This document shows positions 1-6,878 of a DNA stretch of 64,000 nt, piece after piece. Source of the DNA: Chryseobacterium sp. MFBS3-17 (GTDB lineage Bacteria; Bacteroidota; Bacteroidia; Flavobacteriales; Weeksellaceae). The stretch's first letter is position 1; the number at the start of each line of letters is the position of its first letter. Position numbers and translations under genes: made by a program. The stretch lies in assembly GCF_020687745.1 (NCBI RefSeq), contig NZ_JAJEWK010000003.1:1-64000 (forward strand), read 5' to 3'. The notes under the pieces are model-generated. The model was not told where the DNA came from. It searched no databases and was given only the letters and a program-made list of their open reading frames with translations.

Positions 1-117
1 TAGTCCTTAACTCCTCCGGAGATTTTTTTTTGTAGCCATTTTATATGTTTTTTAGGGTTTAATAAAAACAAAATTACTAAAACGGCGAATGGGAAAGCTA
101 CCGGAGGTTTAGTTCAA
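1..117. mobile_element. Right tail of a further Xer/HUH module, diverged
   Basis: The last part, GGGAAAGCTACC-GAGGTTTAGTTCAAC, matches the right ends of the two Xer/HUH modules that finish at 3270 and 26109. The A/T-rich leader upstream is only loosely similar, including a T9 run and a GCCATT motif where the other copies have T8. On the minus strand the start of a recombinase-like frame may lie here, but it is cut by the window edge and is out of frame after the A-run. I infer that the cassette array continues to the left of the window. Confidence 0.6.
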
Positions 118-299
118 CATCGGTTTGGCGAAATGGCGGGTTATGGGAAATATAGAAAGTTCGTACATTTTTTGTCGCAACAGCTTTTTATATTTCCTTT
201 TTTGTTAATTTAGTAAATAATAAAAAGCTGTTGCTCAAGTTAGTGAAAGATTGAAAGTTTTGGCTTTCTAATCCGCCACTATCGCCAAGCCGCGGCCCG
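118..299 (+). repeat. attC-like palindrome L1; opens cassette 1 (300-723)
   Basis: A CAAC box is followed by a left arm with GGTTTGGCGAAATGGCGG (about 122-139). A roughly 130-bp non-conserved loop follows, then a right arm CCGCCACTATCGCCAAGCCG (273-292) that is largely its complement, and then CCCGTT. Cassette 1 begins with TTGTACGAC at 300-308 and ends with the exact complement GTCGTACAA at 715-723. The box order (AAC, long imperfect stem, GTT) is that of integron attC sites, but no site of a named family was matched. Confidence 0.65.
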
Positions 300-330
300 T
301 TGTACGACATTTTATTGAGAAACCGCATAA

Positions 331-678
331 ATGAAATTTATTGATATTTACAACAGAATCTTACCATTTTGGGGAACTGAAATAAATTTTCACGACGCAA
401 ATTTATTGGGTAAAAATGGAATGCAATCAATTCAATTATCAAAAAAATGGGACGAAGTGGAAAACAAATTATCGGAAGATGATAAATTTGGAAACTTAAT
501 GGTTTGGACAATGTTTCAAATTTTCCACAAAATCGCTATTAAGAAAATTAAGCAAAATATTTTCACATTAAACCCACTTGAAGTTGACAAAACCATAATT
601 GAAAAAAAATACTTTAAAAACCTGAGTAATGAAAGTTGGGAAAAAGAACTCGCAGAATATGAAAGAACATTACAATAA
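331..678 (+). CDS. Hypothetical protein, cassette 1 cargo
   Basis: This is a 115-residue soluble protein, rich in lysine, glutamate and aromatic residues, with no signal peptide, membrane segment or motif that I recognise. The ATG at 331 lies 31 bases inside the cassette, and the frame stays open to a TAA 45 bases before the closing tip. It is the only gene of cassette 1 and has the polarity of all other cargo in the array. Function is unknown; its status as a real gene rests on cassette position and AT-rich coding composition. Confidence 0.55.
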   Translation: MKFIDIYNRILPFWGTEINFHDANLLGKNGMQSIQLSKKWDEVENKLSEDDKFGNLMVWTMFQIFHKIAIKKIKQNIFTLNPLEVDKTIIEKKYFKNLSNESWEKELAEYERTLQ

Positions 679-730
679 ATGAAATGGAAACTATTGACTT
701 TTGGATAAAAAAACGTCGTACAATAGCTAA

Positions 731-765
731 GTTTTCGTTGCGTGCGAAGCACGAACAATGAAAAC
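731..765. repeat. Bulged hairpin at the left end of H1
   Basis: The arms GTTTTC-g-TTG-c-GTGC and GCAC-gaa-CAA-t-GAAAAC pair around a GAA loop, with single bulged bases between three short helices. The same sequence sits at 24826-24860. It lies downstream of the transposase gene, where HUH elements keep an origin hairpin. It also falls between an AAT and a GTTGAAC box, like a small attC body. Either role is inference. Confidence 0.6.
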
Positions 766-968
766 CCTGTTGAACCCTTCGGCTTCGCTCAGGACAGGCT
801 GCAGCTTCGGGAGCTTTTTTCAGCATTATGGGTTTATCGACGGAAAATTTTAAAGATATACAGGAGACTTCGGGAAGAGTCTCTTTTTTTGTGACTAATA
901 TTGGTGTTTTTTCACGGTTTTATCGTGTTTTCCTTCACTTTTGGGTATAAAATCCCTTACCCAAAATG

Positions 969-2261
969 CTAGATTTTTGGGGTTTTAAAGTTTCGGCTCA
1001 TCTCCAAAAACCAACTTGGCGGACCTCGCAAATCGAACGTTGCAATCGTCACAAGATTTCCAACTCTGCAACAACTACATTTCGGCTGAAAAGCTTTGGA
1101 TGGAAGTTTTTCCATGGGCTGGATGCCTAAATTTTGTTGTAGATTTTTAAGTTTGATACGCTTCCAGGTGCTGCTCAAAAAACCATAATGACGGATTTTT
1201 ACAAATCTTTTCGGTAAAATATGCATCGCAAATCTTCGGATAAACTCTTCATGGCTTAAAACCATCTGCTTTTTGATGCCTTTTTGGCGGTAATCTTTGT
1301 AAGAAAAAGTTACCGTTTCCGCGTCAATTTTCCTGATTCTCTGGTTGCTGATGGCGATTTTATGCGTGTATCTGCCCAAATATTCTACCACAGATTTTGG
1401 GCTTCCAAAAGGCTTTTTAGCGAAAACCACCCAAGGTTTTTCCCAAAGTTTTTGTCTGAGTTTTTCATAAGTTTCTGCTGTATTTTGATGATCTTCAAAT
1501 TGATTTTCATCATTTTCAATCTGATTTTTATTACATTTTAATGATAATTGACCCTTTAGTTTCTCACAAAATTTCGCCCTGAAAACTTTGCTCAAAGCCT
1601 TTACAGGAAACAAAAACTTACCATCACTTCTGATGTTTTTCCATACTCCGTTTTCATCCACACCACCACCCGGAACGATGCAGTGCAAATGCGGGTGCAG
1701 ACTCAGATTCTGTCCCCAGGTATGCAGAACAGCGATCATTCCCATTTTTAAACCTCGATTTTCACCAAAGGTTTGAAGCGTTTCCCAAGCCGATTCAAAT
1801 AAAATATCGTACAACATTTTCGGAGCATGAAGTGCGGTTTTGTTTAAAACTTCCGGAAGCGTAAAAACCAGGTGAAGATAAGGCACAGGAAGCAGTTCGG
1901 TTTCCCGATTTTCCATCCATTTTTCCCGGTTTTTGCCCTGACATTTGGGGCAGTGCCGGTTTCGGCAGGAGTTGTAGCTGATGCTGATATTTCCGCATTC
2001 GTCACACGCATCGATATGACCGCCCAAAGCCGATGTTCTGCACTTTTTTAACGCAAATAAAGTTCTTAATTGCCAGGAATTTAGTGCTAGATTTTCCAGT
2101 TTTGAACCTAAAATATTCAGCACATCGGCGACTTCATACCGAGGTTGAGATTCAGATTGAGCAGACTGTATTTTTGAGATTTCTAAACGTTGATTTTCAT
2201 TAAATTTAAAGCTTGAATTTTGGCTTTTAACAAATTCAAAACCAACTACTTCGCTCTGCAT
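969..2261 (-). CDS. IS91-type HUH transposase
   Basis: This 430-residue rolling-circle (HUH, Y2-type) transposase has a complete layout. A zinc-binding region carries C86, C89, C99, C104 and C107 (CDECG, CRNRHCPKC). The metal-binding HUH motif H191-L-H193 lies in the conserved context HPHLHCIVPGGG. The catalytic pair Y294 and Y298 sits in VEYLGRYTHK. A C-terminal cysteine cluster (PKCSCC) follows. The family nicks one strand and transposes by a replicative single-strand route. The start overlaps the end of the recombinase gene by 16 bases, so the two are translated as one unit. The same C-terminal part survives in the deleted copy at 25040. It looks intact and potentially active. Confidence 0.9.
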   Translation of the reverse strand: MQSEVVGFEFVKSQNSSFKFNENQRLEISKIQSAQSESQPRYEVADVLNILGSKLENLALNSWQLRTLFALKKCRTSALGGHIDACDECGNISISYNSCRNRHCPKCQGKNREKWMENRETELLPVPYLHLVFTLPEVLNKTALHAPKMLYDILFESAWETLQTFGENRGLKMGMIAVLHTWGQNLSLHPHLHCIVPGGGVDENGVWKNIRSDGKFLFPVKALSKVFRAKFCEKLKGQLSLKCNKNQIENDENQFEDHQNTAETYEKLRQKLWEKPWVVFAKKPFGSPKSVVEYLGRYTHKIAISNQRIRKIDAETVTFSYKDYRQKGIKKQMVLSHEEFIRRFAMHILPKRFVKIRHYGFLSSTWKRIKLKNLQQNLGIQPMEKLPSKAFQPKCSCCRVGNLVTIATFDLRGPPSWFLEMSRNFKTPKI

Positions 2262-3127
2262 TCCTCAAACAAAGTATCCAGTGGAGAGAAGAGTTTTTGA
2301 GTAGAAAGTTGGGCGATTTGAAGGTAAACGAGGGTCGTTTCGATGTTTTCGTGGCCGAGGAGATTTTTGATGCTCACAATGTTCATCCCATCTTCCAGAA
2401 GATGCGTGGCAAAACTGTGCCGAAGCGTATGAACACTCACTTCTTTCCCTATTTTTGCCGTTTTTGAAGCCTGTTTCACCGCCCATTGTACGCCACGTTG
2501 CGAATATCTTGAATCGAATTCTCCACCCGCACGATTTGCACGGGGTTCTCCAAAGAGAAAATCTTCCGGTTTTTCCGCTTCAATGTATTTTTTTAAACCC
2601 CGAATTAAATGGTCCGACAAAGGTAAGTAGCGGTCTTTTTTGCCTTTTCCCTGAACCACTTTCAGCTGTTTTCTGTCAAAATCCAAATCACAGAGACGAA
2701 GATTTCTGACTTCCAGACATCGCAATCCGCAGCCGTAAAGCAACCCGATTAAGATTTTATGTTTTAAAAGTTTACAGCCGGACAACATCTGCCAAACCTC
2801 CTGTTTACTGAGCACTACGGGCAGTTTTTTCTCTTTTTTAATTTCCGGAAGACTTAGAAAACCGTAGCTCAATCCTTCCGATTTCAACAGAAAACGAAGT
2901 CCGTAAACCGTGTGTTTAAAGTACGATTGCGAGGGTGATTTTGATTTTTTCTGAAGGTAAAAAAGGTAATCGTGGATCTGCTCTGGATCCAATTCTGTCG
3001 GGATTTTCCCAAAATGCAGCGACACCGCCGCCACGTGTCTGGAGTAATTATTGAACGTACTCTGACTGCGTCCCAACACCGAAACGGTACGTTCAAAACG
3101 GCTTAAAAGTTCTGTAAAACCAGGCAC
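2246..3127 (-). CDS. XerC/D-like tyrosine recombinase of the Xer/HUH module
   Basis: This is a 293-residue phage-integrase-family protein. It has an N-terminal SAM-like core-binding domain (about 1-90) and a catalytic domain with R136 (GCGLR), K161/K163 (GKGKK), H233-x-x-R236 (HTLRHSFATH), H259 (LLGHE) and the nucleophile Y268. All catalytic residues are present. It lacks the extra insert typical of integron integrases as far as I can see, so it is Xer-like rather than IntI. The open frame starts at a GTG. A better-placed ATG at 3193-3195 reads MATKK but is one base out of frame across an A8 run. It is the only intact site-specific recombinase in the window and thus the best local candidate for moving cassettes. 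Confidence 0.88.
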   Translation of the reverse strand: MPGFTELLSRFERTVSVLGRSQSTFNNYSRHVAAVSLHFGKIPTELDPEQIHDYLFYLQKKSKSPSQSYFKHTVYGLRFLLKSEGLSYGFLSLPEIKKEKKLPVVLSKQEVWQMLSGCKLLKHKILIGLLYGCGLRCLEVRNLRLCDLDFDRKQLKVVQGKGKKDRYLPLSDHLIRGLKKYIEAEKPEDFLFGEPRANRAGGEFDSRYSQRGVQWAVKQASKTAKIGKEVSVHTLRHSFATHLLEDGMNIVSIKNLLGHENIETTLVYLQIAQLSTQKLFSPLDTLFEECRAK

Positions 3128-3270
3128 TTCGCGCTTTGCCTGATTGATGATTTTGTTTTCTCTGAGCTCTTCTAAACTCTTTTTTTTGTTGCCATTCTAT
3201 TGGTTTTTTAATTAACTTTACAAAGTAACTGATTTATGCGATTGGGAAAGCTACCGAAGGTTTAGTTCAA

Positions 3271-3389
3271 CAAAGTATTTCTATTAGCGGGGTTGAAGTT
3301 TACATCATCAAGATTTTCGCCAGTTGTTCATTTTGTTATATTTACAAAAACCAGTTATAATAATCCCCGCCAACAGAAATACCCAACCG
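3271..3389 (+). repeat. attC-like palindrome L2; opens cassette 2 (3390-5034)
   Basis: The left arm GTATTTCTATTAGCGGGG (3275-3292) pairs with the right arm CCCCGCCAACAGAAATAC (3365-3382), with an internal mismatch, across a loop of about 70 bases. CAAC and CCGTT boxes frame it. Cassette 2 opens with TTATGTGT (3390-3397) and closes with ACACATAA (5027-5034), a perfect 8-base inverted match. Confidence 0.7.
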
Positions 3390-3430
3390 TTATGTGTCAC
3401 CCTATGAATGATCGGGCATAAACAGAAAAA

Positions 3431-4144
3431 ATGAGTATATTTTCTTATCATCTTGTAAAACTATCTTTTATTTCTGCACTCAGAATGATGTTTTTACCAA
3501 TTAAATCAAAACAAGTAAATGGATTGATTTATGCAGAAACGATGTCCGCAATGGTATTAGGTTCGTCAGTCTATTCCAAATCCCGATTTTTTAACAGAGA
3601 AATTGTGGTTTTCGCTCAATGGGAAAATGAAAAGTATCTCGATGAATTTTTACAATCCAACCCAAAAGGAAAACAAATAGCAAAAGGTTGGCATATTCGA
3701 TTGGAATATTTACGACAATGGGGGAAAATTTCGGGATTTCAAATTCCCAATCACGAAACGGAATTGGAAAATGAAAATAATCCAGTAGTTGCCGTTACAA
3801 TCGCTCGAATGAAATACACGCAAATTCCGAGATTTCTTCGTTGGGGAAGACCTGTTGAAAAACAAGTTCGGGACGATAACGGAACAACTTTGTCTTTGGC
3901 TTCTATTCGATACCCAAATATCATCTCAACTTTTTCGATTTGGAAAACACAAAAAGCGATGACCGATATGGTTCGTGGACACAGCAAAACTCCGCAACCC
4001 AAACGACACATCAATGCGATGAAAGAACGTGATAGAAAAAATTTCCATTTTGAGTTTACCACATTGCGTTTCAGACCACTTGCAGAATATGGAGAATGGA
4101 ATGACCAAAAAAAATATATCCAAAATCAAACTGAACCAATATGA
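3431..4144 (+). CDS. CrtA-like (spheroidene monooxygenase-type) protein, tentative
   Basis: This 237-residue protein starts at an ATG 41 bases inside cassette 2. The C-terminal third (PRFLRWGRPVEK..., TTLSLASIRYPNIISTFSIW, then MVRGHSKTP and KERDRKNFHFEFTTLRFRP) resembles the CrtA/spheroidene monooxygenase-like group of heme-dependent monooxygenases, in which a stress on aromatic and arginine residues near the C-terminus is typical. No membrane segment or signal peptide is evident. The next gene overlaps by 4 bases (ATGA), indicating translational coupling. The family call rests on recalled pattern only; the substrate is unknown, and nothing else of carotenoid synthesis is nearby. Confidence 0.45.
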   Translation: MSIFSYHLVKLSFISALRMMFLPIKSKQVNGLIYAETMSAMVLGSSVYSKSRFFNREIVVFAQWENEKYLDEFLQSNPKGKQIAKGWHIRLEYLRQWGKISGFQIPNHETELENENNPVVAVTIARMKYTQIPRFLRWGRPVEKQVRDDNGTTLSLASIRYPNIISTFSIWKTQKAMTDMVRGHSKTPQPKRHINAMKERDRKNFHFEFTTLRFRPLAEYGEWNDQKKYIQNQTEPI

Positions 4145-4995
4145 ATTTAGCAGATACAATGCAAAAATTTCAGGATTGGTTTACGCAACAATGGGTTATT
4201 ATTTGTGGAAGAAAAATCAATCCGTCTGAAAACACGTGGTTGTTTGGTACTTTTGGAGAAGTAAACGGAATTGGAGAAAAATTCATTCATCAATTAGCCG
4301 AAAAGGAAGATTTAACCATAATAAGAAAATCCAATTCCAAAGGATTGTTAGATTCCATTTCGAGTTTGAATTTATCAGAAAATGAAATTAAAAAACTACC
4401 GAAAAATGTTATTGATTTTTACGAAAAAACGTCTGAATATAAACTGCAATTAAATGTAAAATGGAATCCGATATTTAAGATATTTGGTTATGTCGTGAAT
4501 AGATTGTTCAGTCAGCGAATTAATCAACTCAATATTCCGATAAACAACATTCAATCCTCTGAAAATCTGATCAGCGAAATCATTGAATTAGTTGCAAAAA
4601 ACACCAACGAAGTAAAATACACGATTTGGTTGCGAAAATTTCAATCAACAGGAAAAGTTATTTATTCGGGAATTTATACAACTTGTTTGCTACCCTCAGG
4701 AATTACTTGCGTAAAAGCCATTTTTCCGTTGCCAAAAGGAAATGCAACGGTTATTTTGAAACCTTCTGTCGGAGAAAAAAACGAACTGATTTTAGATTCA
4801 TCGGGAAATAAATTTGGGGATGCCGGTTTTTATTTTTTACTGAACGATTCCAAAGGGAATTGTTGGAGCAAATACATCAAATCGTTTACGGACAAACTTA
4901 TAGTGAGTGATGAAAATGAAAAACTAAAAGCAAAACAAACGCTCAAATTATGGCGTCTTAAAGTTGCAAGATTTGAATACGAGATGAAAAAATAA
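4141..4995 (+). CDS. Hypothetical protein coupled to the CrtA-like gene
   Basis: This is a 284-residue protein that I do not recognise. It begins inside the stop codon of the preceding gene (ATGA). It is soluble-looking and rich in lysine and asparagine, with a W-rich N-terminus (DWFTQQWVII) and a short hydrophobic stretch near residues 180-200. It ends 39 bases before the closing tip of cassette 2. The coupling suggests that it works with the upstream protein. Confidence 0.6.
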   Translation: MNLADTMQKFQDWFTQQWVIICGRKINPSENTWLFGTFGEVNGIGEKFIHQLAEKEDLTIIRKSNSKGLLDSISSLNLSENEIKKLPKNVIDFYEKTSEYKLQLNVKWNPIFKIFGYVVNRLFSQRINQLNIPINNIQSSENLISEIIELVAKNTNEVKYTIWLRKFQSTGKVIYSGIYTTCLLPSGITCVKAIFPLPKGNATVILKPSVGEKNELILDSSGNKFGDAGFYFLLNDSKGNCWSKYIKSFTDKLIVSDENEKLKAKQTLKLWRLKVARFEYEMKK

Positions 4996-5046
4996 ATAAC
5001 ATAAACCAAACAAAAAATAAGGGCGAACACATAACAAGCGTAACCG

Positions 5047-5588
5047 TTGCACAACCCAGATCTTTCTGCGTTAAGTTGTGAAAAGTCTATAAAAACCGAG
5101 CTTTTTTAAGGCGATTTAAGAGGGGTTGTTGTTTTTAGCGGTGAGAGTTTTTTGGATTTTAGGGTGGCTTAAATGGAAGCTATTGAAGCGTTGGGAATGA
5201 AGTTCTGCCAAAGCCAAAACTTCCCCTTCGGAAGGTTCATGATTTGGGCATTGCGGTGCACTTTTCGGGTGATGAACTTGAGGTATTTCTTCAGATTGTA
5301 GGTGAGAGCAGCCATCAGAACGTGTTTATTGGCATTTTTTATTCCTCGGGTATATTGATACAAGAAATGCAAATCCAATTCTTGGTTTATTTTGCCATAA
5401 AGGTTATCTGCGGGAACCAAACGATCTAAACTCAGCTCATAAAACAATTTCGGGGTAAAATCTTTTCGTCCTTGCATAAGGTAAATTTACGCAAACAAAC
5501 TTTATTAAACAAATGATTATCAATATTTTATGCGAAAACTCAAAGAAATGAAACATTCTTGAATTTTGTTTATATTTGAGTTGTGCAA
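5047..5588. mobile_element. Internally deleted IS1182-family element, spacer between cassettes 2 and 3
   Basis: The element has 10-base terminal inverted repeats, GTTGCACAAC at the left (5046-5055) and GTTGTGCAAC at the right (5580-5589). It carries a collapsed IS1182-type transposase frame on the minus strand. Its inner sequence TTGGGCATTGCGGTGCAC also occurs in the shorter 335-bp repeats, which look like further deletion products of the same element. A -7 box TATATTTG (5571-5578) points out of the right end into cassette 3. Confidence 0.75.
5169..5477 (-). pseudogene. IS1182-family transposase, N- and C-termini fused by internal deletion
   Basis: The 102 residues comprise the N-terminal start MQGRKDFTPKLFYELSLDRL (typical of the IS1182 group), joined after about residue 40 to the C-terminal block RGIKNANKHVLMAALTYNLK, with the catalytic DDE core missing. 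Full family members are several times longer. The frame stayed open through the deletion but cannot encode an active transposase. Confidence 0.75.
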
Positions 5589-5774
5589 CAGCCACATGGG
5601 TTTGGCAAAATGCGGGGTTTAAGGGGTAATTGAACTACTCTTCTTTTTTATCCGCCGCTGCTTTTCATATTGTTTTTTTTTCTTAATTTAACAATCTGAA
5701 AAAGAATCGGCTTCGCTCGGTTCTGAATTGAACTTTTCGTCCAATCCAGCCCGCACTTCGCCAATACTTTTTCG
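5589..5774 (+). repeat. attC-like palindrome L3; opens cassette 3 (5775-6364)
   Basis: The left arm TTTGGCAAAATGCGGG (about 5601-5616) pairs with the right arm CCCGCACTTCGCCAA (5750-5764), interrupted by a long central loop. Cassette 3 begins TTGGTGGCA (5775-5783) and ends TGCCACCAA (6356-6364), a perfect 9-base inverted match. The cassette's GTT box is CGTTGG. Confidence 0.65.
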
Positions 5775-5835
5775 TTGGTGGCAAGTGTAAAACACATTCT
5801 GTTAAAATCAAACTTAATTTAATAAAAGAAAATAA

Positions 5836-6348
5836 ATGAGCAAAACCTACATAATTGATAGATTAAAATGGTACTATCCTTTAGAACTTTTCAACGCATT
5901 TTTCTTTTTAGGTGTTCTATTTTATATTAATTTTAGATATGGTTTCCTTAACACGATATTTATAAGTTATGGATTGGGTTTGATGGTTTTTATTCTTTTT
6001 CAAGGTCAGTATTATTGGAAGTTGAAGTTGAAGCGTTTAACTAATAAAGAGTTTAATCAACAAACTGCTATTAATTTGTTTCAAAAATTTAAAAAGATCA
6101 ACATAGTACTTATAATATTAATCCCTATTCCATTATTTCTTCAACTTTATGTAAATAGTTGGATTATCAAACCTGAAAATTTATTTTATTGGGCAATTAT
6201 TGTAAATGTGTTTGGAATTTTGGAACATATAAATTATTACAATAGACAATTGATGATTGATAATATACATGACCTGAAATATTTAATACGAAATAGAAAA
6301 TTGAAAATTGCAAGTTTAAAAAAAGACCTTGACGATGAAGAATTATAA
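5836..6348 (+). CDS. Hypothetical four-helix membrane protein, cassette 3 cargo
   Basis: This 170-residue protein has four hydrophobic segments, roughly at residues 18-33, 37-53, 88-108 and 118-135. It ends in a charged, basic-then-acidic C-terminal tail (NRKLKIASLKKDLDDEEL). I know of no assigned function for this type. It is the sole gene of the cassette and ends 16 bases before the closing tip. The ATG follows an A-rich leader (ATAAAAGAAAATAA) that is normal for Bacteroidota, which use weak Shine-Dalgarno sequences. Confidence 0.6.
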   Translation: MSKTYIIDRLKWYYPLELFNAFFFLGVLFYINFRYGFLNTIFISYGLGLMVFILFQGQYYWKLKLKRLTNKEFNQQTAINLFQKFKKINIVLIILIPIPLFLQLYVNSWIIKPENLFYWAIIVNVFGILEHINYYNRQLMIDNIHDLKYLIRNRKLKIASLKKDLDDEEL

Positions 6349-6376
6349 GTACACCTGCCACCAACATGGGTAACCG

Positions 6377-6710
6377 TTGCACAACCCCAATTTTCTGGAA
6401 GTATTGGCAAAAATGCACGAAATATGACCTCTTCAGAAGCGATTTTGGGGAGGTTTTGATTTACGGTGGGAAAATTATTCGGGATTTCAGGTGGGCTTAT
6501 ACGCGGGCTGTAACGGTTCTGATGAGATGCTTTTGGCAAAACCACAAATTCATCCCTGGTACGGGTAGAATTTGGGCATTGCGGTGCACTTTTCGGGTGA
6601 TACAATAAATCATTACCATAACCAACTGGATAACAATGTTTTACGCTATTATTTTCAACAAAAACCCGTCGCCATCAAAAAATTAGTTTAACTTTGGGGG
6701 AGTTGTGCAA
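6377..6710 (+). repeat. 335-bp spacer repeat, copy B
   Basis: It begins TTGCACAACCCC and ends GGAGTTGTGCAA (terminal inverted repeats). A hairpin ACCTCTTC (6427-6434) / GGGGAGGT (6447-6454) followed by TTTT looks like a terminator for the upstream cassette. A Bacteroidota -7 box TAACTTTG (6689-6696) lies 14 bases from the right end and points into cassette 4. The remaining sequence is near-identical to copies C, D and E, including the IS1182-derived TTGGGCATTGCGGTGCAC segment. It encodes nothing credible. Confidence 0.8.
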
Positions 6711-6837
6711 CAAGCACATTGGTTTGGCAATATGGCGGGTTCAGTGCTAAATTCAAGTTCAGTTCTTCGATTGAACTTTTGTGCAAAACTGAACATTTGT
6801 GCTTCGATTTCCGCTCCTTCGCCAAGCTGCCGAACCG
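6711..6837 (+). repeat. attC-like palindrome L4; opens cassette 4 (6838-9588)
   Basis: The left arm contains TTTGGCAATATGGCGGG (about 6723-6739). The right arm has CCGCTCCTTCGCCAAGC (6811-6827), partly complementary. Cassette 4 opens TTAGCTGC. Its end at 9578-9588 reads GCAGCCTATAA, which fits the expected GCAGCTAA only with three extra bases, so this cassette has an imperfect closing tip. Confidence 0.55.
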
Positions 6838-6878
6838 TTAGCTGCAACCTTATCAAAACTTCGACCAACAAAGATAGA

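Larger units (their letters stand above)
724..3270 (-). mobile_element. Xer/HUH module H1 (tyrosine recombinase plus IS91-type transposase), full copy
   Basis: The module fills the space between cassettes 1 and 2. Its left end (724 on) shares about 42 identical bases with the left end of copy H2 at 24819. Its right end CCGAAGGTTTAGTTCAA is shared with H2, and with the tail at 1-117 apart from one A-to-G change. Both genes read leftward. Inside the left end, TTGAACCCTTCGG (770-782) is roughly complementary to the right end, so the module partly follows the same tip rule as the cargo cassettes. IS91-family elements that also encode a tyrosine recombinase are known. What is unusual is the position, exactly at cassette joints. 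Confidence 0.75.

Noticed and set aside
119-292. CRISPR array or direct-repeat locus in the accessory half
   Set aside because: The palindromes are spaced kilobases apart with different sequences. No short regularly spaced direct repeats or cas genes are present.
614-826. Minus-strand ORF containing ACPERSRR
   Set aside because: This string comes from the CTTCGGCTTCGCTCAGG repeat found at many Bacteroidota intergenic sites. The frame overlaps cassette 1 and the H1 end and has no independent support.
2246-3127. Recombinase as a true integron integrase (IntI)
   Set aside because: It has the plain Xer/phage-integrase layout with a transposase partner, and I see no IntI-specific insert near the HxxR region. 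No primary recombination site adjoins it.
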